Assembly: GCA_019115385.1 (NCBI GenBank)
Contig: DXDR01000014.1
Location: forward strand, 62,001 to 126,000
From: Candidatus Mediterraneibacter avicola
GTDB lineage: Bacteria > Bacillota > Clostridia > Lachnospirales > Lachnospiraceae
Length of the DNA: 64,000 nt
Reading direction: 5' to 3'
The position numbers and the translations under genes were made by a program. The notes below the pieces were generated by a model. It made no database searches. It saw nothing but the letters and a program-made list of their open reading frames with translations, and was not told where the DNA came from. Shown here one piece after another: positions 17,899 to 26,419 of the stretch (its first letter is position 1; the number at the start of each line of letters is the position of its first letter).

Positions 17899-18282
17899 TC
17901 AGTCCTCTTTGACAGCGGCGATCGTCTCTACCTCGCAGAGAACGCCTTTCGGAAGCGCCTTTACAGCCACGCAGGAGCGGGCCGGCTTTCCGGTAAAGTA
18001 TTTTGCATAAATTTCATTAAATGCTGCAAAATCTCCCATATCTGCAAGGAAGCAGGTTGTCTTTACCACGTCTGTGAAGGAGGCACCCTGGCTTTCCAAA
18101 AGTGCCTTTACATTCTGCATTACCTGCTCTGTCTGCTCTTCGATGGTAGTTCCTACAACTTCTCCTGTTTCCGGTGAGAGAGGAATCTGTCCGGAAAAGA
18201 ACGCGATGCCGTTCAGGATGATTCCCTGAGAATAAGGGCCGATAGCTGCGGGTGCGTTTTTTGTATCTACATATTTTAACAT
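17899..18282 (-). CDS. ridA: RidA-family reactive intermediate deaminase
   Basis: A 127-residue RidA (YjgF) protein. It shows [21 protein letters not shown] near the N-terminus and the substrate-binding Arg in [21 protein letters not shown]. RidA proteins hydrolyse enamine/imine intermediates released by PLP enzymes. Its place in the operon fits clearing 2-aminoacrylate made by the diaminopropionate ammonia-lyase encoded upstream. AGGAGG precedes the start. Confidence 0.92.
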   Translation of the reverse strand: MLKYVDTKNAPAAIGPYSQGIILNGIAFFSGQIPLSPETGEVVGTTIEEQTEQVMQNVKALLESQGASFTDVVKTTCFLADMGDFAAFNEIYAKYFTGKPARSCVAVKALPKGVLCEVETIAAVKED

Positions 18283-18357
18283 GGTTCGTTTTCCTCCTGA
18301 TGATAAGATTACTTTTGGTGAGTAGATGTTCGGCCGCGTCAGATGGCTGAACGGTTA

Positions 18358-19551
18358 TTATTTAAAGATCCTCGGTGTTGATCTTTCTTCCAGTTTTTTC
18401 AGGATGTCAGCCGGATCGGCGAATTTTGCAAGGAAGATCATAGCTGCGATAATATACGGCTTGTAGCTTGCCTCTTTGTAAAGCGGATCTCTGTAGCGGT
18501 CAAATACACTTGCGTCAACTTCGCCTTCTTCGCAGCTTACGCCTGTGATGTCGGCCGGCAGACAGTGCAGATACAGAGCTTTTCCGTCTTTTGTTGTTTT
18601 CATCAGTTCTTCTGTGCATGCCCAGTCCTTGTGCTGTGCATTCTGAGCCAGCAGCTCTTTCTCCAGTTCCTTGATTCCCTCGAAGTCACCGTTTCCGTAC
18701 AGTTCCGTACGTTTTTCCATAGCTGCGAAAGGAGCCCAGCTCTTCGGATATACGATATCTGCGTCCTTAAACGCCTCTTCCATGCTGTTTGTCTTTGTGA
18801 AGGAGCCGCCGGATTTCTTTGCATTTTCAGCAGCGACAGCCTCAACCTCCGGGAATACCTCGTATCCTTCGGGATGAGCCAGGACAACGTCCATTCCGAA
18901 ACGTGTCATCAGGCCGATCACACCCTGGGGAACAGAGAGCGGCTTTCCGTAGGACGGAGAGTAAGCCCAGGACATTGCAATCTTCTTTCCTTTGAGATTT
19001 TCAACTCCTCCGAACTCGTGGATAATGTGGAGCATATCCGCCATTGCCTGTGTCGGGTGGTCAATATCGCACTGCAGGTTTACAAGAGTCGGTTTCTGCT
19101 CCAGGATCCCGTCTTTATTTCCCTGGGTTACCGCGTCAACAACTTCGTGCATGTAAGCATTTCCCTTTCCGATGTACATATCGTCGCGGATGCCGATGAC
19201 GTCAGCCATAAAGGAAATCATGTTTGCCGTCTCCCGGACCGTCTCGCCGTGTGCCACCTGGGATTTGCCCTCGTCCAGATCCTGCACCTCAAGGCCTAAC
19301 AGATTGCAGGCAGACGCAAATGAGAAACGGGTACGTGTAGAGTTGTCGCGGAAAAGAGAAATACCCAGGCCGCTTTCAAATACCTTTGTGGAAATGTTGT
19401 TCTCTCTCATGTAGCGCAGTGCGTCTGCAACAGTAAATACAGCTTCCAGCTCGTCGTCTGTCTTCTCCCATGTCAGGAAAAAGTCTCCATTGTACATCTC
19501 CTTGAAGTTCAGCTTGTTCAGCTTATCAATATAATCCTGTAATGTTTTCAT
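18358..19551 (-). CDS. ygeW: YgeW, knotted carbamoyltransferase
   Basis: A 397-residue aspartate/ornithine carbamoyltransferase relative of the YgeW type. The carbamoyl-phosphate site DNSTRTRFSFASACN is near residue 70, followed by DHPTQAMADMLH and HCLPADITGVSCEEGEV. In purine-degrading bacteria YgeW is thought to move the carbamoyl group from a ureido intermediate to phosphate, running in the catabolic direction; the exact substrate is uncertain. The start has AAGGAGG. Downstream RidA and carbamate kinase fit that role. Confidence 0.93.
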   Translation of the reverse strand: MKTLQDYIDKLNKLNFKEMYNGDFFLTWEKTDDELEAVFTVADALRYMRENNISTKVFESGLGISLFRDNSTRTRFSFASACNLLGLEVQDLDEGKSQVAHGETVRETANMISFMADVIGIRDDMYIGKGNAYMHEVVDAVTQGNKDGILEQKPTLVNLQCDIDHPTQAMADMLHIIHEFGGVENLKGKKIAMSWAYSPSYGKPLSVPQGVIGLMTRFGMDVVLAHPEGYEVFPEVEAVAAENAKKSGGSFTKTNSMEEAFKDADIVYPKSWAPFAAMEKRTELYGNGDFEGIKELEKELLAQNAQHKDWACTEELMKTTKDGKALYLHCLPADITGVSCEEGEVDASVFDRYRDPLYKEASYKPYIIAAMIFLAKFADPADILKKLEERSTPRIFK

Positions 19552-19592
19552 GTTGTGTATCCTCCTTAATTACTGAAATTTAAAATCGATGT

Positions 19593-20903
19593 TTACTTGC
19601 AGTAGCATTCCGGCAGCGCTGCATACACAGCCGCGCATGTCACCAGATCCTGTTTCCATGTCTTTTCGTTCGGTGCGTGTGCCTGTGCTTCTGCTCCGGG
19701 CCCGAATCCGATGCACGGGATTCCGTTTCTTCCCATGATGGACACACCGTTGGTGGAGAAGGTCCACTTGTCTGTCAGCGGGCGGCTCTGGCGCATTTCC
19801 AGTGTTTCCTCAGCGCCGATCCTCTTGTCTCCGTAGAGGGAAGTATATGCTTTTTCGAGAGCCTTTGTGACCTTGTGGTCTTTCGGGATCGCCCATGTGG
19901 GGAAGTAGCACTCGATCTCATATACACATCCTGTGTAGGACGGGCGGTCATAGTTGTACATGGATACGACTACGTCGTCGCCGTATTTCTGTACGCTGGG
20001 AAGTGCGCGGATCTCGTCCAGGCAGCTCTCCCATGTTTCACCGAACGTCATGCGGCGGTCAAGAGATACCGCACAGGAGTCGGCAACCGCACAGCGGCTG
20101 GGGGATGTATAGAAGATCTGAGATACGGTTACAGTGCCCCGGCCCAGGAAACGTGCCTCCTCCCAATCCGGGTTATATTTCGGGTTCAGCATTTTTACGA
20201 GACCTTTGATCTCTGTCTCATCTGCGTCATCGTTTTCATTGAGGGCGCGTACATCCTGAAGGATATCGGCCATCTTGTAGATCGCGTTGTCGCCGCGTTC
20301 TGGAGCAGAACCATGGCAGGAAACGCCTTTTACGTCAATACGGATTTCCATACGTCCGCGCTGCCCACGGTAGATGCCTCCGTCTGTAGGCTCTGTGGAA
20401 ACAACGAATTCCGGGCGGATTTTATCTTCATTAATAATGTACTGCCAGCACAGTCCGTCGCAGTCCTCTTCCTGTACGGTTCCCACGACCATTATCTTGC
20501 ATCCCTCAGGGATCAGATCCAGATCCTTCATGATCCTGGCTCCGTAAACTGCGGATACAAGGCCTCCGCACTGATCGGATACGCCGCGGCCGCCGATTTC
20601 AGTCTCGTTTTCATAGCCTTCGTAAGGATCAAATGTCCAGTTGTCGATATTTCCAATGCCAACGGTATCGATATGTGCATCGTATGCGATGATCTTTTCA
20701 CCGGTTCCCATATAGCCGATTACATTTCCCTGAGGATCTATGATAACTTCGTCAAAATCCAGCTTCTTCATTTCAGCTGCGATCGTATCAATGTGCGCTT
20801 TTTCATCGCAGCTCTCCCCCGGGTTTCTTACAATAGCGCGCAGAAATGCGGTCATGTCCTTCTGATATCCCTGCGCAGCTTCTTTGATTTTGTTGAAATC
20901 CAT
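19593..20903 (-). CDS. ygeY: YgeY, M20-family hydrolase linked to selenium metabolism
   Basis: A 436-residue M20 metallopeptidase-type hydrolase. Metal-ligand motifs are [25 protein letters not shown] and the catalytic [12 protein letters not shown]. The YgeY family co-occurs with the YgeX, YgeW, YgfK and SsnA set. It probably hydrolyses an amide or carbamoyl intermediate of purine breakdown. The start has AAAGGAGAG. The 138-bp gap to dpaL holds a GC-rich hairpin-like stretch but no ORF. Confidence 0.92.
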   Translation of the reverse strand: MDFNKIKEAAQGYQKDMTAFLRAIVRNPGESCDEKAHIDTIAAEMKKLDFDEVIIDPQGNVIGYMGTGEKIIAYDAHIDTVGIGNIDNWTFDPYEGYENETEIGGRGVSDQCGGLVSAVYGARIMKDLDLIPEGCKIMVVGTVQEEDCDGLCWQYIINEDKIRPEFVVSTEPTDGGIYRGQRGRMEIRIDVKGVSCHGSAPERGDNAIYKMADILQDVRALNENDDADETEIKGLVKMLNPKYNPDWEEARFLGRGTVTVSQIFYTSPSRCAVADSCAVSLDRRMTFGETWESCLDEIRALPSVQKYGDDVVVSMYNYDRPSYTGCVYEIECYFPTWAIPKDHKVTKALEKAYTSLYGDKRIGAEETLEMRQSRPLTDKWTFSTNGVSIMGRNGIPCIGFGPGAEAQAHAPNEKTWKQDLVTCAAVYAALPECYCK

Positions 20904-21041
20904 AATTTTTCTCTCCTTTTAATAAGTGATAAAATGATAACGACATGGTGCGGCCAGGTTTCCGGGCGGCGGAGGGAGCCGTCCCGGAATACCCTGACAC
21001 AAAAAGTTGAAAGGTTGCTTTATGGTAAGGAAACAGCCGGA

Positions 21042-22247
21042 TTATCTGTCGTTTCCGTCCCAAACAATGGATTTGTAGCGGTCCGGATCTGTGTCGCCTT
21101 CCGTGGAGAAGAGGAGGACCTTAGAGGTCTCGTCCAGTCCCAGATGTTCTCTGAGAGGGCGATATTCTTCCATAGTCATAATGCAGGCCAGCACGCCGAA
21201 AGGCGCGGCGCCGGATTCGCCGGATGTTACAGGCTGGTCTCCTTTAATGGGAGCGGCCAGCATACGCATTCCCTTTGCAGCCGCCCAGTCAGGAGCAGCG
21301 ACAAAAGTATCTACATGATTTTTCAGGATATCCCAGGAAATCGTGTTCGGTTCACCGCAGGCAAGCCCTGCCATGATCGTCTCCATATCTCCGTCAACAA
21401 TACGGATATCTCCGTCTGCAGCACAGGCTCCTTTGTACAGGCAGGCAGCGGCTTCTGCTTCTACAACGACTACCTTTGGCGGATTGTCGGGATAGCGGTT
21501 GGCAAAATATCCCTGAACAGCTCCGGCCAAGGAGCCGACTCCGGCCTGGATAAAGACATGAGTGGGGCGGTCACATCCTGCGCTGTGAAGCTGTTCGTCA
21601 GCCTCCATCGCCATTGTCCCGTATCCCTGCATGATCCAGGAAGGAATCTCTTCATATCCGTCCCATGCAGTATCCTGTACCATAACGCCGTTCTCTGTCT
21701 TTTCCGCCATCGCATTTGCCATACGGACGCATTCGTCATAGTTATATTCCTCGATCGTTGCCTGGGCGCCTTCGGCAAGAATGTTGTTCAGTCGTGTCTG
21801 CGTGCTGCCCTTTGGCATAAGAACAACTGCTTTCTGTCCAAGTTTGTTTGCAGCCCAGGCTACGCCGCGGCCGTGATTGCCGTCTGTTGCAGTAAAGAAA
21901 GTGGCCTGGCCGAATTCTTTTCGGAGTTCATCAGAAGTAAGCACGTTGTAGGGAAGCTCTGAGACATCTTTCCCCGTCTGTTTGGCTATGTAGCGTGCCA
22001 TTGCAAATGAGCCGCCCAGCACTTTAAAGGCATTCAGGCCAAAGCGATAGGACTCGTCTTTTACATAGACTTCTTTCAGGCCCAGATATTCAGCCATCTT
22101 TTCAAGTCCGGCCAGAGGCGTTACAGTGTACTGCGGGAAACTTTCGTGAAAAGCCCGTGCCTTTCTGACATTATCGAGATCCATGACCTTAAGCTGAGCA
22201 TCATCTGTTTTGGGCATCTTGTTGACAGCCCACTTTATTGTTTCCAT
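21042..22247 (-). CDS. dpaL: diaminopropionate ammonia-lyase (YgeX)
   Basis: A 401-residue PLP enzyme. The Schiff-base lysine lies in FGLNAFKVLGGSFAMARY near residue 75 and the phosphate or substrate loop in FFTATDGNHGRGVAW near residue 120. The C-terminal part contains GLACGEPNTISW and PVTSGESGAAPFGV. It cleaves 2,3-diaminopropionate to pyruvate and two ammonia. AAGGAGG lies just upstream. Its 330-bp upstream region is filled by a structured tandem repeat rather than a clear promoter. Confidence 0.95.
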   Translation of the reverse strand: METIKWAVNKMPKTDDAQLKVMDLDNVRKARAFHESFPQYTVTPLAGLEKMAEYLGLKEVYVKDESYRFGLNAFKVLGGSFAMARYIAKQTGKDVSELPYNVLTSDELRKEFGQATFFTATDGNHGRGVAWAANKLGQKAVVLMPKGSTQTRLNNILAEGAQATIEEYNYDECVRMANAMAEKTENGVMVQDTAWDGYEEIPSWIMQGYGTMAMEADEQLHSAGCDRPTHVFIQAGVGSLAGAVQGYFANRYPDNPPKVVVVEAEAAACLYKGACAADGDIRIVDGDMETIMAGLACGEPNTISWDILKNHVDTFVAAPDWAAAKGMRMLAAPIKGDQPVTSGESGAAPFGVLACIMTMEEYRPLREHLGLDETSKVLLFSTEGDTDPDRYKSIVWDGNDR

Positions 22248-22280
22248 AAAGAAACCTCCTTAAATAAAATATCTGACTGC

Positions 22281-22540
22281 TGCCGATAATCTCCCGAACA
22301 TGCGCCAGCTCGAATGCGCCGCGGTGCGGCTCCTTCTCGCTGCATGGCGACCGCCATATGCCGGTATCGTCCCTATCTGCCGTCTGCAAGCCAGCTTGCA
22401 CGGCAACTGTTGCCGATAATCTCCAGAACATGCGCCAGCTCGAATGTGCCGCCAGACGGCCCCTTCTCGCTGCATGGCGTTCGCCATATGCCGGTATCGT
22501 CCCTATCTGCCGTCTGCAAGCCAGCTTGCACGGCATATAT
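22281..22540. repeat. two tandem 130-bp structured repeat units
   Basis: Units 22281-22410 and 22411-22540 are near-identical; I count about 12 differences by eye. Each can form several hairpins: GCCGC/GCGGC, ATGGC(G)/(C)GCCAT and GCAAGC/GCTTGC within GCCGT/ACGGC. Most differences fall in hairpin loops (GACC versus GTTC) or at the unit ends. CGAACATGCGCC at 22295 recurs inverted as GGCGCATGTTCG at 22552, so the element may have terminal inverted repeats. Small ORFs on both strands look like by-products. Together with its flanks it fills the gap between dpaL and its regulator. Confidence 0.85.
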
Positions 22541-22578
22541 TGACGATACCGGGCGCATGTTCGTTCTTTTGCGCATGT

Positions 22579-23226
22579 TCATCCTTTGTCCATATAGCTG
22601 TATAATGTAAATTTTGATATTCCCAGAAGGGAAGAGACTTTATCGCCGGATTTTGTGATGAGGAATGCCCCGGCGTTGTTCAGGTACTGCACCACGGCGA
22701 CTTTGTCGTCCTTGTTCATCAAGGCTACAGGTTTTCCGACTTTCGCGATCGCCTGCTCAATGAGAAGATCAAGCAGTTCTGTTACATTGTGAGTGATTTT
22801 CTGAGGTGTGTCAGAACTGTCTGCTTCAGGATTTTCTTCCGGTGTGGTCTGAATCAGGCTGCGGATGGAATTCTCAGCCGCAAGCAGGGCAGTGATGTCA
22901 TAATTTACCGAAAATATGTAGGCGATCCTGCCTTTTTCATTGCGGATGTAAAGTGTACTGGATTTTAAGATCCTTCCATCGTCTGTTCTTGTCAGATAGG
23001 CCAGTTTATCGTTGATCTTCCCGGGATCAGACCGGAGAGTTTCAAATACGATACCCGAAGGTCCGTCGCCGGTATGACGGTTGGACACCTGCCCGTTCTC
23101 AATATACACGATAGATTTGTCCAGGTCCTTTTTCGTCAGATCGTGGATAACGACCTCACAGGAACTGCCGAACTGTACTGCAAGTCCGTGAGCGAGCTGT
23201 TTTAGAAAATCAAGCTTCTGATCCAT
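22579..23226 (-). CDS. YheO/DauR-type transcriptional regulator
   Basis: A 215-residue regulator. Residues about 5-115 form the YheO-like PAS sensor (LAHGLAVQFGSSCEVVIHDL, YIFSVNYDITALLAAENSI). The C-terminus is a DauR-type HTH (KVAVVQYLNNAGAFLITKSGDKVSSLLGISKFTLYSYM). The start has AGGTGA. It is the first gene of the leftward arm and faces ssnA across a region with two promoters and two pairs of palindromes. It most likely binds those sites; the ligand could be a purine or a pathway intermediate. Confidence 0.85.
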   Translation of the reverse strand: MDQKLDFLKQLAHGLAVQFGSSCEVVIHDLTKKDLDKSIVYIENGQVSNRHTGDGPSGIVFETLRSDPGKINDKLAYLTRTDDGRILKSSTLYIRNEKGRIAYIFSVNYDITALLAAENSIRSLIQTTPEENPEADSSDTPQKITHNVTELLDLLIEQAIAKVGKPVALMNKDDKVAVVQYLNNAGAFLITKSGDKVSSLLGISKFTLYSYMDKG

Positions 23227-23287
23227 TGTTTCACCTGCCTTTTCCGAACTTATATATCACAGAAGAAAAACGTGTGTCTCTAAACTC

Positions 23288-23315
23288 ATCATAGCATAAA
23301 AAAATACAGAGTCAA
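23288..23315 (-). promoter_or_regulatory. promoter of the regulator gene (leftward)
   Basis: Minus strand TTGACT, 16-nt spacer, TATGAT, about 60 nt upstream of the regulator ATG. It may also drive dpaL and the rest of the leftward arm. Confidence 0.7.
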
Positions 23316-23322
23316 TACTTTT

Positions 23323-23359
23323 TCTAAAACTTTTTTAGGTAATCTAAAAAATATTTAGG
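23323..23359. promoter_or_regulatory. operator pair A, two 17-bp palindromes 20 bp apart
   Basis: Site 1 is TCTAAAACTTTTTTAGG (23323-23339) and site 2 is TCTAAAAAATATTTAGG (23343-23359). Both are CTAAA-N5-TTTAG, with centres exactly 20 bp apart. Site 1 ends 7 bp upstream of the leftward -35. Confidence 0.75.
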
Positions 23360-23409
23360 AATACGGATCGCGCTTGAAAATTCACAGTAAAAAAACAGAA
23401 ATATTGATT

Positions 23410-23446
23410 TCTAAAAAAAATTTAGGGGTTCTAAAAATTAGTTAGA
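23410..23446. promoter_or_regulatory. operator pair B, two 17-bp palindromes 20 bp apart
   Basis: Site 3 is TCTAAAAAAAATTTAGG (23410-23426) and site 4 is TCTAAAAATTAGTTAGA (23430-23446), the latter with one imperfect half. Spacing is again 20 bp, and site 4 ends 7 bp upstream of the rightward -35. This mirrors pair A. Confidence 0.72.
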
Positions 23447-23453
23447 ATCTATG

Positions 23454-23482
23454 TTGCATTTATACAATATTAATGGTATTCT
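23454..23482 (+). promoter_or_regulatory. promoter of ssnA (rightward purine/Se-Mo arm)
   Basis: TTGCAT, 17-nt spacer, TATTCT. The -10 is weak (4 of 6), which suits an activated promoter. The roughly 90-nt leader to ssnA contains two GTGC-N5/6-GCAC hairpins at 23505-23517 and 23524-23537. Confidence 0.55.
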
Positions 23483-23579
23483 ATAAGAAGTGACAGGACT
23501 TAGTGTGCGAATTGCACAGTTATGTGCGGGGATGCACTAGGAACAGTATGTGGAAAATAAATAAAAAGGAGAAATTAAC

Positions 23580-24914
23580 ATGCTGGTTTTAGGGAATGGA
23601 AGAGTTATCACAAGAGATGCTGCATGTCCCCTGATCGAAAATGGAGCGGTGGCGATCGACGGAACTGCAATCTGCCAGGTGGGCTGCACCGAAGAAATCA
23701 GGGAGGCGTATCCGGGTGCGGAGTACATTGACGCAAAAGGCGGCCTGATCATGCCTGCTTTTATCAATGTACACGAACATATCTATAGTTCATTTGCAAG
23801 AGGGCTTTCCATAAAAGGCTATGATCCGAAAGGATTTCTCGATATCCTGGATGGTATGTGGTGGACCATTGACCGCAATCTCACGCTGCATGATACATAT
23901 TTAAGCGCTATGGCTACTTATATTGACTGTATCAGGAACGGTGTGACCACGATTTTTGACCATCACGCAAGTTTCGGCTCTGTCGGCGGTTCTCTTTTTG
24001 AGATTGAGAAAGCGGCGAAGGAAACAGGCGTGCGTTCCTGTCTCTGCTATGAGATCTCAGACAGAGACGGCATGGACAAGGCGAAAGCCTCCGTAATGGA
24101 AAATGCAGAGTTTATCCGGCATGCTTTAAAAGACGACACCGGGATGATCGCAGGAATGATGGGAATGCACGCACAGTTTACCATCTCAGATGAAACGATG
24201 GAACTGGCTGCCGCCAATAAACCGGATGAAGTTGGATATCACATTCATGTGGCGGAAGGGATCGAAGACCTGCACCACTGTCTGAAACACTATGGCAAAC
24301 GGATCGTGGACCGGTTGATGGATCACGGCATTCTTGGAGAAAAGACTCTGCTCGGACACTGTATCTACATTAATCCCCACGAGATGGATTTAATTAAGGA
24401 AACAGACACAATGGTCGTACACAATCCAGAGTCAAATATGGGGAATGCCTGTGGATGCCCTCCGACCATGGAACTGGTACACCGGGGGATCCTTACCGGC
24501 CTGGGGACGGATGGATACACCCATGACATGATGGAATCTTTCAAGGTGGCGAATGTGCTGCACAAGCATCACCTGTGTGACCCGAACGCAGCATGGGGAG
24601 AAGTGCCGCAGATGCTTTTTGAAAACAATGCAAAGATCGCGGGAAGATACTTCAGACAGGAGATGGGCGTACTGAAAGAAGGGGCGGCAGGAGATGTGAT
24701 TATTGTAGATTATAATCCTCTGACTCCACTGAATGAAAGCAACATTAACGGACATCTGGTGTTCGGCGTAACCGGCCATGATGTGGTGACGACAGTAGCC
24801 AACGGCAAAGTCCTGATGAAAGACAGAAAACTGACAGAGATTGACACGGAAAAAGTTATGGCTGACTGCAGGCAGGCGGCAAAAGAACTGGCCTACAGGA
24901 TCAACAGCCGTTAG
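23580..24914 (+). CDS. ssnA: SsnA, putative aminohydrolase
   Basis: A 444-residue amidohydrolase of the cytosine-deaminase/TRZ class. Metal ligands are visible as NVHEHIYSSF, the histidines in MHAQF and YHIHVAEG, LLGHCIYI and GLGTDGYTHDM. SsnA accompanies YgfK and the YgeXYW genes in anaerobic purine-degradation clusters and is thought to open or deaminate a heterocycle. AAAGGAG lies 8 nt before the ATG. It leads the rightward operon. Confidence 0.92.
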   Translation: MLVLGNGRVITRDAACPLIENGAVAIDGTAICQVGCTEEIREAYPGAEYIDAKGGLIMPAFINVHEHIYSSFARGLSIKGYDPKGFLDILDGMWWTIDRNLTLHDTYLSAMATYIDCIRNGVTTIFDHHASFGSVGGSLFEIEKAAKETGVRSCLCYEISDRDGMDKAKASVMENAEFIRHALKDDTGMIAGMMGMHAQFTISDETMELAAANKPDEVGYHIHVAEGIEDLHHCLKHYGKRIVDRLMDHGILGEKTLLGHCIYINPHEMDLIKETDTMVVHNPESNMGNACGCPPTMELVHRGILTGLGTDGYTHDMMESFKVANVLHKHHLCDPNAAWGEVPQMLFENNAKIAGRYFRQEMGVLKEGAAGDVIIVDYNPLTPLNESNINGHLVFGVTGHDVVTTVANGKVLMKDRKLTEIDTEKVMADCRQAAKELAYRINSR

Positions 24915-24957
24915 CAGCATAAACTTTCAGTATGAAAGGAATGGAGGACAAACAAAA

Positions 24958-26388
24958 ATGAGTGACACGAAAGTAAGAAAAGACAACAGCGAACTGTTTA
25001 AGTGGGATGGAAAGCCGTCGTTCGGACAGGTCCTTCCTCTGGCGGCCCAGCATGTGCTGGCCGCGGTAGTAGGATGCGTAACGCCGGCGATCCTTGTGGC
25101 AAATGCTGCAAACAATGCAGGCGGCAATGTGGATATGGGCCTTCTGATCCAGGTATCCCTTGTGTTTGCGGCGTTATCTACACTGCTGCAGTTATATGCG
25201 AAAAAAATTAAACTTGGAAGCGGACTTCCGGTTATCATCGGCGTCAGCTTTGCATACGTACCGACAATGACGGCCATCGCCGCACAGGCAAAGGATGTAA
25301 ATACGATCTTTGGGGCCATGATCATAGGCGGTGTCGTAGCGATTCTTGTAGGCCTGTTTATCCGCCAGATACGAAAAGTATTCCCGCCGCTTGTTATCGG
25401 TACGGTCATCCTGGCGATCGGACTGTCGCTTTATAGTACTGCAGTCAATTATATGGCTGGAAATTCTTCCAATACATATGAAGTGGTCGTAGAACAGCAG
25501 GGCAAGACAGAGGCTCTGGTATTCGGTTCCTGGCAGAACTGGCTGGTAGCGTTTATCACACTGGCTATCGTAGTGCTGCTCAATCATTATGGAAAAGGTC
25601 TGTTTAAACTGGCGTCCATCCTGATCGGACTGCTCTGCGGCTATGTGGTGGCGCTCTGCTTCGGTATGGTGGACTTTTCCGCGCTTTCCTCCGCCGGTTG
25701 GTTTGAAGTGCCGATGCCGCTGGCATTCGGTATGAAATTTGACATATCCGCGATCCTGCCTCTTGGGATCCTGTTCCTTGTGAATTCGATCCAGGCTATG
25801 GGAGACTTTTCCGCGACGACGACAGGCGGCATGGACAGACTGCCCACCGACGAAGAACTGAACGGCGGTATTATCGGCTATGGCGTCAGCAACATGGTAG
25901 GCGCGGTATTCGGATGCCCGCCGACGGCAACATACAGCCAGAATGTAGGTATCGTGGGATCCACAAGAGTTGTGGCGAGAAGAGTTTTCACTGCTTCCGC
26001 GATCATTCTGCTTATTGCCGGTCTGATTCCGAAATTCTCCGCACTTCTGCGGACAATTCCGCAGTGCGTGCTGGGCGGCGCGGTAGCATCCGTATTTGCT
26101 TCCATCGCCATGACAGGCATCAAACTGCTTGTAACTGAGAAACTGACATACAGAAATACAACTGTTGCAGGACTTTCCATTGCCATTGGCATGGGTGTTT
26201 CCTTAAGCGAAGGCTGCCTGAACCAGATGACGGCAAGCATCCACAACGCTCTCAATATGAGCATGAGCCTGGAAAGTTTCCAGTCTATCATTAATAACAC
26301 ATTTGCATCTTCACCGGTAGTTCTGGCGACGATATTTGCAGTGATCCTGAATCTGATCCTGCCGAAAGACAAGCCGGACGCCCAGTGA
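24958..26388 (+). CDS. NCS2-family purine (uric acid/xanthine) permease
   Basis: A 476-residue nucleobase:cation symporter-2 protein with 12-14 membrane segments. Family landmarks are LPLAAQHVLAAVVGCVTPAIL, LGSGLPVIIGVSFAYVPTM and the substrate-site region VNSIQAMGDFSATTTGG. The track ORF starts at 24841 inside ssnA; ATG 24958 has GGAGG upstream. The pathway context argues for xanthine or urate rather than uracil. Confidence 0.88.
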   Translation: MSDTKVRKDNSELFKWDGKPSFGQVLPLAAQHVLAAVVGCVTPAILVANAANNAGGNVDMGLLIQVSLVFAALSTLLQLYAKKIKLGSGLPVIIGVSFAYVPTMTAIAAQAKDVNTIFGAMIIGGVVAILVGLFIRQIRKVFPPLVIGTVILAIGLSLYSTAVNYMAGNSSNTYEVVVEQQGKTEALVFGSWQNWLVAFITLAIVVLLNHYGKGLFKLASILIGLLCGYVVALCFGMVDFSALSSAGWFEVPMPLAFGMKFDISAILPLGILFLVNSIQAMGDFSATTTGGMDRLPTDEELNGGIIGYGVSNMVGAVFGCPPTATYSQNVGIVGSTRVVARRVFTASAIILLIAGLIPKFSALLRTIPQCVLGGAVASVFASIAMTGIKLLVTEKLTYRNTTVAGLSIAIGMGVSLSEGCLNQMTASIHNALNMSMSLESFQSIINNTFASSPVVLATIFAVILNLILPKDKPDAQ

Positions 26389-26419
26389 AACCCGGCCGGA
26401 ATAACAGGAGGAAAGAATT

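Noticed and set aside
19677-21962. 761-aa plus-strand ORF opposite ygeY and dpaL
   Set aside because: Antisense to two genes with clear catalytic motifs and ribosome sites; the ORF has no recognisable domain and no start signal.
22201-22610. Several 61-111-aa ORFs on both strands inside the 130-bp repeats
   Set aside because: They arise from the tandem repeat, are present in several frames and lack start signals.
23483-23579. Purine riboswitch in the ssnA leader
   Set aside because: Only two short GTGC/GCAC hairpins are seen; the purine aptamer core is absent.
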